From positions 1,006,373 through 1,063,284 of the forward strand of contig CP070763.1 in assembly GCA_020349025.1 (NCBI GenBank): a stretch of 56,912 nt of DNA, given 5' to 3'. Positions 16,898 to 25,053 of the stretch are shown in pieces (position 1 is the stretch's first letter; each line of letters begins with the position of its first letter). The position numbers were made by a program, and so were the translations under genes. This DNA comes from Candidatus Latescibacterota bacterium. GTDB lineage: Bacteria; Krumholzibacteriota; Krumholzibacteriia; G020349025. Below the pieces are notes generated by a model. That model did not search any database. It was not told the origin of the DNA and saw only the letters and a program-made list of their open reading frames with translations.

Positions 16898-18106
16898 ATG
16901 AGAATGCGAGTGAGACTCGGTTTGGGTGCGGCGCTGACCGTCGTGCTCGGAATGCTCGCGTGCGCTGCGGAGCAGGAGCCGGCAGGGGACTCGGCGGAGA
17001 GCAAGGTCCTCGCGCGCGTGGGAGATGAGGTGATCACCGAGGCGGATCTGGAGGCCTCGCTGAACGCGCTGCCGCGACATCAGCAGGCGCAGTTCGGTAG
17101 CGCTCTGGGACGGCGGAGATTCCTCAATCAGCTCGTCGACCAGAAGCTCATCGTCGTGGGCGCAGCCGACAAGGGCCTGGATCAGGATGAGACGTTGCAG
17201 AGGCGGATCACCGCCTTCCGAGAGAGCCTGCTGCGACAGGCGTATCACAACTACATGCTCGCAGCGCTGCCGCAGCCGACCGAAGAAGACCTGCGCGCCT
17301 ATTACGAGGCGCATCGGGACGAATTCCGTGTTCTGGCACGTGTGAATGCCTCCTGGATCCAATGCGCCACACGCGAGGACGCGGAGGCCGCGCGCCACCG
17401 GATCGTCGTGCAGGGGGAGCACTTCGGCACCGTGGCCCGCGAGGTGACCATCGACGACTGTTCCAGGCGTGACAACGGCCTCCTCGGCTACTTCAATCCT
17501 GCTGGCTACATTCGTTGCATCGGCAAGCGCGAGGATTTCGCCGCCATGGCGTTCGAGCTCGAGGCCGACGACGTGGGACCGCTCTTCGAGTGGGAGGATG
17601 GCTGGGCCTTCATCAAGGTGCACGAGAAGACGACGGAGCGCCCCGAGCCTTACAGCAAGGCGCGAGAGCGCATCGTCTCCCGACTGCGTCCGACCGTCAC
17701 CGACTCGATGCTGCAAGCGGAGCTCGTGAGCCTGCGCGAGAGCATCGGCGTCGAGACCTTCGTCGACGTGACCATCGACCTGGAGGCCAAATCGGCGCAG
17801 GAGCTGATGCGCTTGGCAACCGAGTCGAACAGTCCTCTCGACAAGATCGAGTATTACCGCGCATTGCTCAGAAAGTATCCACACCACGAGCGCGCCGACG
17901 AGGCGCAGTTCATGATCGGGTTCGTGCACTCCGAGGAGCTCAAAGACTACGGTGCGGCGCGCGTGGAGTACCAGAAAGTGATCGATAACTATCCGCAGAG
18001 CAACGTGCGCGACTCCGCGCTCTGGATGTTGCAAAACATGGGGCGCGACGAAACCCCGCCGTTCGAGGAGTTGCTGCCTCCCGACAGCGGTACGGATTCG
18101 CCGTAA
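16898..18106 (+). CDS. SurA/PrsA-like peptidyl-prolyl isomerase lipoprotein
   Basis: The 402-residue protein is an exported lipoprotein: a hydrophobic helix ends in LGMLAC with the lipid-attachment Cys at about residue 22. A SurA-N-like chaperone region follows (VITEADLEASLNALPRHQ, RRRFLNQLVDQKLIV). A parvulin-like domain occupies about residues 140-250 (VNASWIQCATREDAEAARHRI, FGTVAREVTIDD). The C-terminus has TPR-like repeats (KIEYYRALLRKYPHHERADEAQF). It probably assists folding of outer-membrane or exported proteins. AAGGAGTGATGC precedes the ATG. A strong terminator follows. Isomerase activity is inferred from the fold and not certain because the parvulin motif is divergent. Confidence 0.8.
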   Translation: MRMRVRLGLGAALTVVLGMLACAAEQEPAGDSAESKVLARVGDEVITEADLEASLNALPRHQQAQFGSALGRRRFLNQLVDQKLIVVGAADKGLDQDETLQRRITAFRESLLRQAYHNYMLAALPQPTEEDLRAYYEAHRDEFRVLARVNASWIQCATREDAEAARHRIVVQGEHFGTVAREVTIDDCSRRDNGLLGYFNPAGYIRCIGKREDFAAMAFELEADDVGPLFEWEDGWAFIKVHEKTTERPEPYSKARERIVSRLRPTVTDSMLQAELVSLRESIGVETFVDVTIDLEAKSAQELMRLATESNSPLDKIEYYRALLRKYPHHERADEAQFMIGFVHSEELKDYGAARVEYQKVIDNYPQSNVRDSALWMLQNMGRDETPPFEELLPPDSGTDSP

Positions 18107-18216
18107 GAATCCGGACACGCAACGGCGGTGAGAAAGCATCCACCGTCGTGCTGCGAACACGTGCTGCGACGCGAGTGGCACGAAGTCGCGCAAAGCTTTT
18201 TTCGTGGCAATACAAA

Positions 18217-18269
18217 CGCGGCCCGCGATTCTGCACTGTGTGCAGGTTTGCGGGCCGCGCTCTTTTTTT
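18217..18269 (+). terminator. Rho-independent terminator after the ribosomal/manC/PPIase unit
   Basis: CGCGGCCCGC (18217-18226) pairs with GCGGGCCGCG (18250-18259). The inner CTGCAC (18231-18236) pairs with GTGCAG (18240-18245). A run of seven T follows at 18263-18269. A weaker hairpin with a T-run near 18167-18203 lies just upstream. Confidence 0.88.
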
Positions 18270-18701
18270 CTTCGTCGCAACGCGACAAACTTTCCGTTGA
18301 CGCTCTTCAAAGCTTGCCCGATTCTTCGCGCCCGCTCGGCGCGGCTGCTCGTCGTTCTCGCCTCGTCGACGCGGAGTGGATGGAGCCAGGAGCGTTGGGC
18401 CGGAGTCAGAACGGCGTCTTGGGTTGATGAAAGGGAGGTGTGGGGAAGCCACTCCAGAATCCTTTTGCAGAGTCATCCGAGTAGATCGATACGACGCTCG
18501 ACAGGCAGTTGAAGACGGGCGTCGGGACGGCCAGGCGGTTGGAAGGCGACTCGGCACGCGCGATGCAGCCGGGAGGTCCGATCCTCTGGCGCCGACACCG
18601 GAGGCGCGGGATTGTGAAGTCCCCTCCACGGTCCGAGAAGGGGAGGGCGCCACGGGGTCGAACAGTGACGTGGAACGTTTCACGACAAGGAGAGAACCGA
18701 A
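18270..18701. other. Long gene-free stretch upstream of the outer-membrane protein gene
   Basis: No convincing gene is seen in these 430 bases. TTGACG (18297-18302) with GATTCT 17 bases later is a weak promoter candidate. A hairpin CCCTCC/GGAGGG (18622-18627 with 18642-18647) lies 55 bases before the downstream ATG. If the promoter is real, the next gene would have an untranslated leader of almost 370 bases. Confidence 0.5.
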
Positions 18702-19328
18702 ATGAGTCGTGTGATCAGGATTTTGTCAGTGACGCTGCTGTTCATGGCTCTGGCCACGACGGCGTTTGCCCAGAGCGCGAACCAGCGCGTGGAAGGCATG
18801 AAAGGCGTCGGTTACTTCCAGCCGGTCAGCGGCACCGATGTTCCTCCGATCGTCGGCGTGCGCTACTGGATGAACGACGGCATGGCCGTCGACCTGGGAG
18901 CCGGCATCGGTTTCAGGAACAACCAGGAATACACGGACGCGTCGAGCGCAACGCAGACGACGTCCTTCTTCGACTTCGCCTTCGACATCGGTCTGCCGGT
19001 GGTGATGCACGGCGAGGAGAACATGATCGTCTACTTCCGTCCGGGTGTGACGGTGGCCGGGATCCAGGCCTTCGACCAAACGGCCAGCGCTTCTCCCGGT
19101 GACAAGGGGTACGACATGGGCTTCCGCGGCGAGCTCGCCGTCGGCGGTGAGTTCTTCCTGGGACAGCTGGGTTGGCCGAACTTGAGCTTCTCGGGACAGA
19201 TTGGCCTCGGTGTCGACGTCATGAATTTCGGAACCACGGAGGCGGACACGGACGTGTCGTTTTCAACGTCCTTGAACGACGTGAACATCACGTCGTCCGG
19301 CTCGCTCGGCTTCCACATCTACTTCTGA
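18702..19328 (+). CDS. Putative outer-membrane beta-barrel protein
   Basis: The 208-residue protein has a clear signal peptide (VIRILSVTLLFMALATTAFA, cleavage before QSAN). The mature part alternates short amphipathic strands (VGVRYWMNDGMAVDLGAGIGF, split here) with turns, and the protein ends in FHIYF with a terminal Phe, the usual signal for BAM-dependent barrel insertion. The size suggests an eight-stranded barrel like OmpA/OmpW domains. AAGGAGAG lies before the ATG. The gene is monocistronic, bounded by terminators on both sides. I cannot name a family; function unknown. Confidence 0.72.
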   Translation: MSRVIRILSVTLLFMALATTAFAQSANQRVEGMKGVGYFQPVSGTDVPPIVGVRYWMNDGMAVDLGAGIGFRNNQEYTDASSATQTTSFFDFAFDIGLPVVMHGEENMIVYFRPGVTVAGIQAFDQTASASPGDKGYDMGFRGELAVGGEFFLGQLGWPNLSFSGQIGLGVDVMNFGTTEADTDVSFSTSLNDVNITSSGSLGFHIYF

Positions 19329-19354
19329 GTCACTTCGCCCAAGACGCACGGCAC

Positions 19355-19383
19355 AGGGGTCTCCGGGTTGGGGACCCCTTTTT
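19355..19383 (+). terminator. Rho-independent terminator after the outer-membrane protein gene
   Basis: AGGGGTC (19355-19361) pairs with GACCCCT (19373-19379), extended by further G-C pairing around a short loop, and is followed by a T-run to 19383. It starts 26 bases after the stop codon. Confidence 0.85.
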
Positions 19384-19402
19384 CACGCCCTGCCCGGTAG
19401 CA

Positions 19403-19432
19403 TTGACCCGGTGTGCAGCGCCTCCGTATAGT
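19403..19432 (+). promoter_or_regulatory. Promoter of the bifunctional nuclease gene
   Basis: TTGACC (19403-19408) and TATAGT (19427-19432) are separated by 18 bases. The site lies between a terminator and the next gene, with an expected start near 19439 and about 30 bases of leader carrying GAGGAGGT. Confidence 0.62.
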
Positions 19433-19470
19433 TGACTCGAAGGTGCCCAGCCAGCGAGGAGGTCGGTGCG

Positions 19471-19962
19471 TTGCTGCGCGTACACGTTTCCGGACTCGCG
19501 ATGGATCAAGCCACGCACAACCCGGTCGTGCTGCTCGAGGCGCGCGAGGAAAAGGGCGTGCTCCCGATCTGGATTGGCCACCCGGAAGCCACAGCCATTG
19601 CCAGCCAGCTCGCCGGTCAATCGTTCGAGCGCCCTTTGACGCACGATCTTCTGCGCATCGTCATCGAAGGCTTCGAGGCTCACGTCAAGAAGGTGATCAT
19701 CACCGAGCTGCGCGGGAACACCTTCTTCGCCAAGATCTACCTCTCCCGCGGCGACGAGATCTTTGCCATCGATGCGCGTCCGAGCGATTCCATCGCTCTG
19801 GCGCTACGCACGCAGTCACCCATGTACGTGGACCGCGACCTCTTTCGCACCAACAGTCGCGAGGTGGGCACGAGCCGCCCCGAAGAGGAGCAGGCCAGCG
19901 AGGACGATCCACTCAAGAAGTACCTTGACGATCTCGAGCCGCCCGACGAATTCAACCTGTGA
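19471..19962 (+). CDS. Bifunctional nuclease (BFN/DUF151) family protein
   Basis: The 163-residue protein has the BFN domain in residues 1-120: LRVHVSGLAMDQATHNPVVLLE, LPIWIGHPEATAIASQL, RPLTHDLL and RPSDSIALALRTQSP. Members act as DNase/RNase in plants and are widespread but poorly characterised in bacteria. The acidic C-terminus (about 35 residues, DDPLKKYLDDLEPPDEF) resembles the usual UvrB/UvrC-linked or free tail. The TTG at 19471 is chosen because GAGGAGGT lies exactly seven bases upstream; longer in-frame starts have no such site. The carbonic-anhydrase-like gene follows. Confidence 0.88.
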   Translation: MLRVHVSGLAMDQATHNPVVLLEAREEKGVLPIWIGHPEATAIASQLAGQSFERPLTHDLLRIVIEGFEAHVKKVIITELRGNTFFAKIYLSRGDEIFAIDARPSDSIALALRTQSPMYVDRDLFRTNSREVGTSRPEEEQASEDDPLKKYLDDLEPPDEFNL

Positions 19963-20001
19963 TCGGCAGCGACACCCCGTCCGCGAGCCAGGAGGAGCTG
20001 C

Positions 20002-20529
20002 ATGCTTTACGCGTACGGGGATGTGTCGCCGCGACTCGGACGCGACGTCTACGTCGCACCCAACGCCAGCGTCATCGGCGACGTGGAAGTGGGTGACGAG
20101 TCGAGCGTCTGGTTTGGCTGTGTGCTGCGCGGCGACGTGGGCATGATCCGCATCGGCGCACGCTCCAACATCCAGGACCTGTCGATGGTGCACGTCACCG
20201 ACGGCGCGGCGGGAACCTTCGTTGGCTCCGACGTCGTCATCGGTCACCGCGCGCTCATTCACGAGTGCCGGATCGAGGACTATGCGCTGATCGGAATGGG
20301 GTGTGTCCTCCTCGACGGCGCGGTGATCGGGCGTGGCGCCATCGTGGCCGCCGGCGCGGTGGTGCGCGAGAACCAGCAGGTGCCCGCCTTCGCACTCGTC
20401 GCCGGTGTCCCAGCGCAGGTGCGCAAGATCCTGCCGGAGGAGAGTCTGGAGGCGCGGCGCGCTCACGCGGCGGAGTACGTCGACCTCGCGCAACGCTACT
20501 TGCGAGGCGACTGCGCCGCGTCGAGGTGA
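20002..20529 (+). CDS. Gamma-carbonic anhydrase family protein
   Basis: The 175-residue protein is a left-handed beta-helix hexapeptide-repeat protein of the gamma-CA/YrdA group. Repeats run from VAPNASVIGDVEVGDES to about residue 140. The three zinc-ligand histidines are in MVHVTDG and IGHRALIHEC. The family ranges from true carbonic anhydrases to proteins of unknown substrate, and activity cannot be fixed from sequence. AGGAGGAG precedes the ATG. It lies 39 bases after the BFN gene, in the same direction. Confidence 0.87.
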   Translation: MLYAYGDVSPRLGRDVYVAPNASVIGDVEVGDESSVWFGCVLRGDVGMIRIGARSNIQDLSMVHVTDGAAGTFVGSDVVIGHRALIHECRIEDYALIGMGCVLLDGAVIGRGAIVAAGAVVRENQQVPAFALVAGVPAQVRKILPEESLEARRAHAAEYVDLAQRYLRGDCAASR

Positions 20530-20583
20530 GCTGGCCCGGGACCTGCCACCCTCCGACCCGGAGCCCATGCCTGGCAAGGAGTC

Positions 20584-21783
20584 ATGTCCACTCGATTCTC
20601 GAAGCTCGCAGTCGGTTTCCAGATCGTGCTCCTTCTGGTGGGGTGCCAGAAGGTGAGCGTGCGTGAGCCGGTGACGCCGCCATCCCAGGTGCCGAGCGAC
20701 ACGCTCGCCGTCATCGAGCCGGGCGCAGCCGAGAGCACGGCGGTCGTCGCGCCGTCGCCGAGCGAAATGCCGGCGGCCGCCTGGTCGGCACGCGTCGGCG
20801 TGATCGCCCCCTTCAGCGGTCGCTATGCGTCGTACGGCCGCGCCTACCTCGATGGGGTCAACCTCGCCGTCGAGGCCTTCAACGCCGCCGGGCCCGCTCG
20901 CGTGGAGGTCGTTCCAGCCGACACCAAGGGCACGCCGATCGGTGCCCTCGGCGCCGTCCGACGTCTGGCGGAGAGCGAGGAGGTCGCGTGCCTTCTGGGT
21001 GGCATCCTCAACACCTCCACCTGGGTGGCTGCAGTGGAGACGCAGTGGCACGCGCTGCCGCTGGTCTCGAACGTGGCGAGCGAGAAGGGGATCGGCGAGG
21101 TGGGTGCGTGGGTCTTCCACGAGCCGCCGTCGCAGCGCAACGCCGCACGCGCCGCCGCCGACCTGGCCGTGTTCGAGCTGCGGCGCTTCCGCGCCGCCGT
21201 CCTCTATCCGAACGAGGGGGAGGGGCGCAACCTGGCCAGCGTCTTCTCGAGTCGCTTGGGCGAGCTGGGTGGTCGGATCGTGGCCTCCGAGCCGTACGTC
21301 CCGGGTACGACCGACTTCAACGCCGCGGTGCGCCGGATCGGTGCCGCCGACCCGGAGATCCTCTACCTGCCGGTTGAGCCGGAGACGATGCTGCTGGTGG
21401 CGCCGACGCTGGCGTTCCAGGGCATCGAGGCGCAGATCATCGGCACGCGTGCGTGGAACTCGGAGAGGCTGTTGGGCACAGCCGGGCTCGATCTGGAGGG
21501 AGCGATTCTCCCGGCCGCGGAGGAGGCGGGGGATCCGGAGGAGGTGGCGCGGTTTGCCAGCGCTTTCGAGCGCCGCTTCGGCGCGGCGCCGAACCGCTTT
21601 GCGGCGGCGGGATACCGCGCCGCGCGCCGTGTCCTCGGCGCTCTGGCCGTCGCGCCCACGCCGGAGCGCGAGTCACTGCGCGTGCTGCTGGCGACGCGCC
21701 AGGAGGCGGACGCCGTGCGCGAGCGCGCTTTCCGTTTCCGGGTCGTGCGGGATGGGGAAGCGCACGATTTCGATCTTCCGTGA
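20584..21783 (+). CDS. Lipoprotein with type 1 periplasmic-binding fold (Leu/Ile/Val-binding or LpoA-like)
   Basis: The 399-residue protein starts with a lipoprotein signal (VLLLVGC, Cys at about 21) and a Pro/Ser-rich linker to residue 65. The rest is a type 1 periplasmic-binding domain (VGVIAPFSGRYASYGRAYLDG, SNVASEKGIGEVGAWVFHEPPS, RRFRAAVLYPNEGEGRNLAS). There are no ABC permease or ATPase genes nearby. The same fold is used by LpoA, the lipoprotein activator of penicillin-binding proteins, and the neighbours on the other side are a cell-wall amidase and a SPOR protein. A solute-binding role remains possible. Confidence 0.75.
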   Translation: MSTRFSKLAVGFQIVLLLVGCQKVSVREPVTPPSQVPSDTLAVIEPGAAESTAVVAPSPSEMPAAAWSARVGVIAPFSGRYASYGRAYLDGVNLAVEAFNAAGPARVEVVPADTKGTPIGALGAVRRLAESEEVACLLGGILNTSTWVAAVETQWHALPLVSNVASEKGIGEVGAWVFHEPPSQRNAARAAADLAVFELRRFRAAVLYPNEGEGRNLASVFSSRLGELGGRIVASEPYVPGTTDFNAAVRRIGAADPEILYLPVEPETMLLVAPTLAFQGIEAQIIGTRAWNSERLLGTAGLDLEGAILPAAEEAGDPEEVARFASAFERRFGAAPNRFAAAGYRAARRVLGALAVAPTPERESLRVLLATRQEADAVRERAFRFRVVRDGEAHDFDLP

Positions 21784-21785
21784 CG

Positions 21786-22511
21786 CTACTCCGGCTCCTC
21801 GTCGTCGGGCAGATCGAAATTGTACGGGATGGTCAACCACACAGAACGTGGCTGACCGTCGCGCTTGGGTGGCAGGACACGCCAGTGTTGCACGGCTTCG
21901 AGGACGGCGAGCTCGAACGCGTGCGGCGAGGCGTCGAGCGGTTGCATCGTCGTCTTGACGATCTGCTGGTCCTGGATCTCACCCTCGGGTGACACGTAGA
22001 TCGCCACCTCGACGCGCCCTTCGATTCCCCGCTGCAACTCGTACTCCGGATAGTGCGGCTTCACCGATTCGAGGATCACCCACTCGCTCGTGAACGAGAT
22101 CTCCTTATGGGCGGGCTTGAGAGGGACGATGAGCTCGAGGCTCTCCGACAGCACGCTCGGGTCGAGCTGCGGCTCCTTCTTCTCCTCCGGGATCGGGATC
22201 GGCTCGGTGTCTCCCGGGTCGATCTGGATCGGCTCGACGACCCGGTACTCCGGCGACGCTTGCCGCCCGTCGCGCTGCCGTTGATAGAAATAGGACTGCA
22301 CGCTGTTCGGCTCGAGAACCTCCAGCTCCTCCAGGATGCGCTCCGGTCCGCGGTAGCCGAGGCGCATCGGTCGGTCCGGGGTCAGGCGCAGTGCGCCCAC
22401 GAGCATGGGCCCCGCAGCCAGGAGCCCGAGGTGCACCAGAAGCGAGCCGAGGACGCCCACCGAGACGTGGTTCCGGTACCCCGCTTCATGCTCGTGCAGG
22501 CGCAACGCCAT
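21786..22511 (-). CDS. TonB family energy transducer
   Basis: The 241-residue protein has one N-terminal membrane helix (VSVGVLGSLLVHLGLLAAGPML), a Pro/Glu-rich periplasmic linker (IPIPEEKKEPQLDPS) and a C-terminal TonB domain with YPEYELQRGIEGRVEVAIYVSPEG and the WRVLPPKRDGQP segment. It couples the proton-motive force to outer-membrane transporters, or acts as a TonB-like periplasmic linker. The ATG at 22511 has GAGGT four bases upstream and a promoter between it and the amidase stop. An ATG at 22598 would add 29 residues with atypical codons and is rejected for that reason. No ExbB/ExbD is visible here. Confidence 0.8.
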   Translation of the reverse strand: MALRLHEHEAGYRNHVSVGVLGSLLVHLGLLAAGPMLVGALRLTPDRPMRLGYRGPERILEELEVLEPNSVQSYFYQRQRDGRQASPEYRVVEPIQIDPGDTEPIPIPEEKKEPQLDPSVLSESLELIVPLKPAHKEISFTSEWVILESVKPHYPEYELQRGIEGRVEVAIYVSPEGEIQDQQIVKTTMQPLDASPHAFELAVLEAVQHWRVLPPKRDGQPRSVWLTIPYNFDLPDDEEPE

Positions 22512-22546
22512 CTGGACCTCGCCCTCGCGAGTCGTGCTCCTGTTCC

Positions 22547-22576
22547 AGTATAGGAAGGCGTTCAGAAACCGGTCAA
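22547..22576 (-). promoter_or_regulatory. Promoter of the tonB-like gene
   Basis: On the minus strand TTGACC (22576-22571) and TATACT (22552-22547) are separated by 18 bases, about 35 bases before the ATG at 22511. It lies between the amidase stop and tonB. The segment is AT-rich for this genome. Confidence 0.6.
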
Positions 22577-22587
22577 ACCACGCCACT

Positions 22588-24882
22588 TCAGCGCTCATCA
22601 CGGTGCTTTTTGAAGCGCACGCGCGTGGTGTCGTGCGGCGTCGTTCGGGCGACGATCTCGCGCCGTCCCTGCGGGTGAAGAAGGGTCACGCGGTGCACGT
22701 CCGCGGGCACGCACTCGAAGCGGAAGCGCCCGGCGCTCCCAGGCCGCAGCGCGACCGCGCCATCGAGCAGGACGAGCGCCCGTTCCGGGTCGAGCGCAGG
22801 GTCCACCCACCCCTCCAGGGGCGGCCACGCCTCCACCTCCGGCGTCACGCCCACCCGCAGGCCGATGAAGAGGGCGGAGGCCCAGCTGCGCAGCGAGTCG
22901 ACCCGGACCCAGGCAGAGCGCGCGGCCGGGCTCGGGGGCCCGGGCAGCTGTACGACCACGGCGGGACACGCCGTTTGCTGCAAAACGTAGCGCGCGTCGC
23001 TTCGCACCGACACGCTGTCAGCGCCGCCGCGGCGCTCCAACCAGCGGGCGAGCGCACGCGCCAGCTGCTCTCCCGCGCCGCTTCCCGGGTAGTGCAGGAC
23101 GGCGGCGCGGGCGCCCGGCTCGAGCGTGGCCTCGATGCGGACGTACCAGTCGGCGTCGTTGCGCTCGGCGGCACGCACGCGCTCCGTCTCCGGCGCCTCC
23201 TCGGTCGCACCACGCGTTCGATGCACGCGCGCCCCGGCACTTGCCAGCATCGACTCGACGAATCGCGTCACATCGAAGGAGAGCTCCGCAGCGGAGACGC
23301 CGAGCTGCGCCGCAGACGGCTCCAGTCCCTGTCCGCCCGGATCGAGGAGGAAGGTGTAGCGGGCCAAGTGTCCGGCGAGCACGGGTGCCAGGCGCACCGG
23401 TTCCGCATCGGGGCGCATGCCGATCCACGGCACGTAGCCCACGCGATCGATGCGCAGGGTGTCACACCCGGAATGCACCAGCAGGCCGCCGCTGCGATCG
23501 GTCCGCCCCACGAGAGTGTCGCCGCAACGAACCCATGCATCGGCCAGCGGTCGCGCGTCACGCCGGTCGACGCAGTGCACGGCGCGTCGTTTCGCAACGC
23601 CAGGCGCGAGTCGCAATGCCAGCGGCAACGTCAACGAATCAGTGTGCACGCGCATCGTCCCGTTCGTGTCCTCCGGCACGCGCACCGACGCGATCACTTC
23701 ACCCGCACGCGTCGCCGATTCCGCCCGCAGGATGCGCAACGTGGGGGCCTCGATCTCGACGTCGAGGCTGTCGGCGACGGCGCGTCCCCAGGCGTCGACG
23801 AGGCGCAAGCGCAAGCGCACGTCGCTCCCCGGCGAGGCCGGGTCGGGCTCCTGATGCAGGAGCAGCGATGTCGGCGGAGACTGCACCACGATGCGCCGCT
23901 GCCAGAGGCGCGCCGCGTTCCCCTGCAGGTTGCGTGCGCGCAGCTCGATCTCGTGCGCGCCCGGCGCGAGTCGCTCGTCCGCGACGAGGATCAGCTCGTC
24001 CGTTGCAACATCGTACGCGCACGTGATCGCGACGCCATCGAGCCGCAGTTCCGTTGCGAGCGGGTCGACGACGCCGTCACCCTCGCCAACGCGGAGCCGC
24101 AGCATCTGGCCCGCGCGCAACGTGTCACCTGCCGGCTCGAGCTGCGCAATGGCGGGGATTCCACGCGCGAAGTAATCGAGCAGGCCGAGGAAGTACGCTT
24201 CCGCCTCGAGGAGCTGCTTCTCCGCCAGCCGCAAGCGTGACTCCACCTCCGGGTTCGACAGGTAGCTGGCCTCGCCGAGCACGGCTGCCGTGTCGGCGTT
24301 GCGCAGCACGTAGTAGTTGCCCGGGAGGAGACGTGCGTCGTCGATGCCCAGGTGCTGCGCCAGGCGCCGGTGGATGGCGCGCGCCAGGTCGTACGAAGGA
24401 CCGTCGTCGTCGAGGCGATAGTACGTCTCGATGCGATTGCGCTCGCGGTCGAGCTCGGCGTTGCTGTTGTGGTGGAGCGAGAGGAAGACGTCGGGGCGCA
24501 GCGAGTCGATGAGGGCCACGCGCGCGGCGAGGTCGTCGGTCAGCGCCGCCGTCGTGTCGGGCAGCAGGTCGCGGTCACTCGAGCGCGTGAGATGCACGTC
24601 CGCCCCGACGTCCCGGAGCAGTCCCCACAGGTAGAGGGCGACACCGAGATTCACGTCCGCCTCGCGCGTCGATTGCTCGACGCCCCGGGTGCCGGCATAG
24701 CTGCCGCCATGACCCGGATCGATCAGGATGACGCGCCCCCGCAGCGGGCTGGTGTCGAGCGGCGCCAGATCAGGGTGGCGGGCGTAGAGCTCCGGGAGCG
24801 TGGGGCGCTGCGGTGCGGCACAGGCGGCGACCAGGAGCAGGACGCCGATGCCAGCGAGCGACCGCCTCGTTGGAGCTCGCAT
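22588..24882 (-). CDS. N-acetylmuramoyl-L-alanine amidase lipoprotein with a second, degenerate amidase domain
   Basis: The 764-residue lipoprotein (LLLVAAC, Cys21) cuts the bond between muramic acid and the stem peptide. Amidase_3 domain 1 (residues about 49-250) has all zinc and catalytic residues: His58 in LIDPGHGG, Glu74 in READVNL, His in FLSLHHN and Glu in AVLGEASYLSNPE. The middle (about 250-500) reads as beta-sandwich modules. Residues about 505-690 repeat the amidase fold (FLLDPGGQG, AELSFDVTRFVESMLASAGARVHRTR split, VLQQTACPAVVVQL), but the first His is Gly517, the second His is lost and the catalytic Glu is Gln. GGGAGGAG precedes the ATG. Full length is well above usual amidases. 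Confidence 0.85.
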   Translation of the reverse strand: MRAPTRRSLAGIGVLLLVAACAAPQRPTLPELYARHPDLAPLDTSPLRGRVILIDPGHGGSYAGTRGVEQSTREADVNLGVALYLWGLLRDVGADVHLTRSSDRDLLPDTTAALTDDLAARVALIDSLRPDVFLSLHHNSNAELDRERNRIETYYRLDDDGPSYDLARAIHRRLAQHLGIDDARLLPGNYYVLRNADTAAVLGEASYLSNPEVESRLRLAEKQLLEAEAYFLGLLDYFARGIPAIAQLEPAGDTLRAGQMLRLRVGEGDGVVDPLATELRLDGVAITCAYDVATDELILVADERLAPGAHEIELRARNLQGNAARLWQRRIVVQSPPTSLLLHQEPDPASPGSDVRLRLRLVDAWGRAVADSLDVEIEAPTLRILRAESATRAGEVIASVRVPEDTNGTMRVHTDSLTLPLALRLAPGVAKRRAVHCVDRRDARPLADAWVRCGDTLVGRTDRSGGLLVHSGCDTLRIDRVGYVPWIGMRPDAEPVRLAPVLAGHLARYTFLLDPGGQGLEPSAAQLGVSAAELSFDVTRFVESMLASAGARVHRTRGATEEAPETERVRAAERNDADWYVRIEATLEPGARAAVLHYPGSGAGEQLARALARWLERRGGADSVSVRSDARYVLQQTACPAVVVQLPGPPSPAARSAWVRVDSLRSWASALFIGLRVGVTPEVEAWPPLEGWVDPALDPERALVLLDGAVALRPGSAGRFRFECVPADVHRVTLLHPQGRREIVARTTPHDTTRVRFKKHRDER

Positions 24883-24999
24883 CCACTCCTCCCTCACTTC
24901 GAGTTCGCCCTCAGCCGAAGATCGCAACGCCCTGTGCCCACGGGGAGAACCGCAGCCGACATGGTCTTCGGGGGTGGGTGGGTCTTCCCGCCGCCTCGG

Positions 25000-25008
25000 T
25001 GCTATGCT
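25000..25008 (+). promoter_or_regulatory. Extended -10 promoter candidate of selA
   Basis: TGCTATGCT is an extended -10 form (TGn plus TATGCT), 46 bases before the selA ATG. No good -35 box is seen, which is usual for extended -10 promoters. It lies in the divergent region shared with the amidase gene. Confidence 0.42.
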
Positions 25009-25053
25009 AGGCATCGACCGGGTGCAGGCCACCAAATTTTTCGTTGGGGGCGC

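Noticed and set aside
15686..18310. An 874-codon minus-strand open frame opposite rplI, manC and the PPIase gene
   Set aside because: Shadow of well-identified plus-strand genes. It also crosses the terminator at 18217-18269.
18376..18705. A 109-codon open frame in the gap before the outer-membrane protein gene
   Set aside because: No ribosome-binding site at a plausible start, atypical composition, and it ends overlapping the next ATG only by chance. Treated as non-coding.
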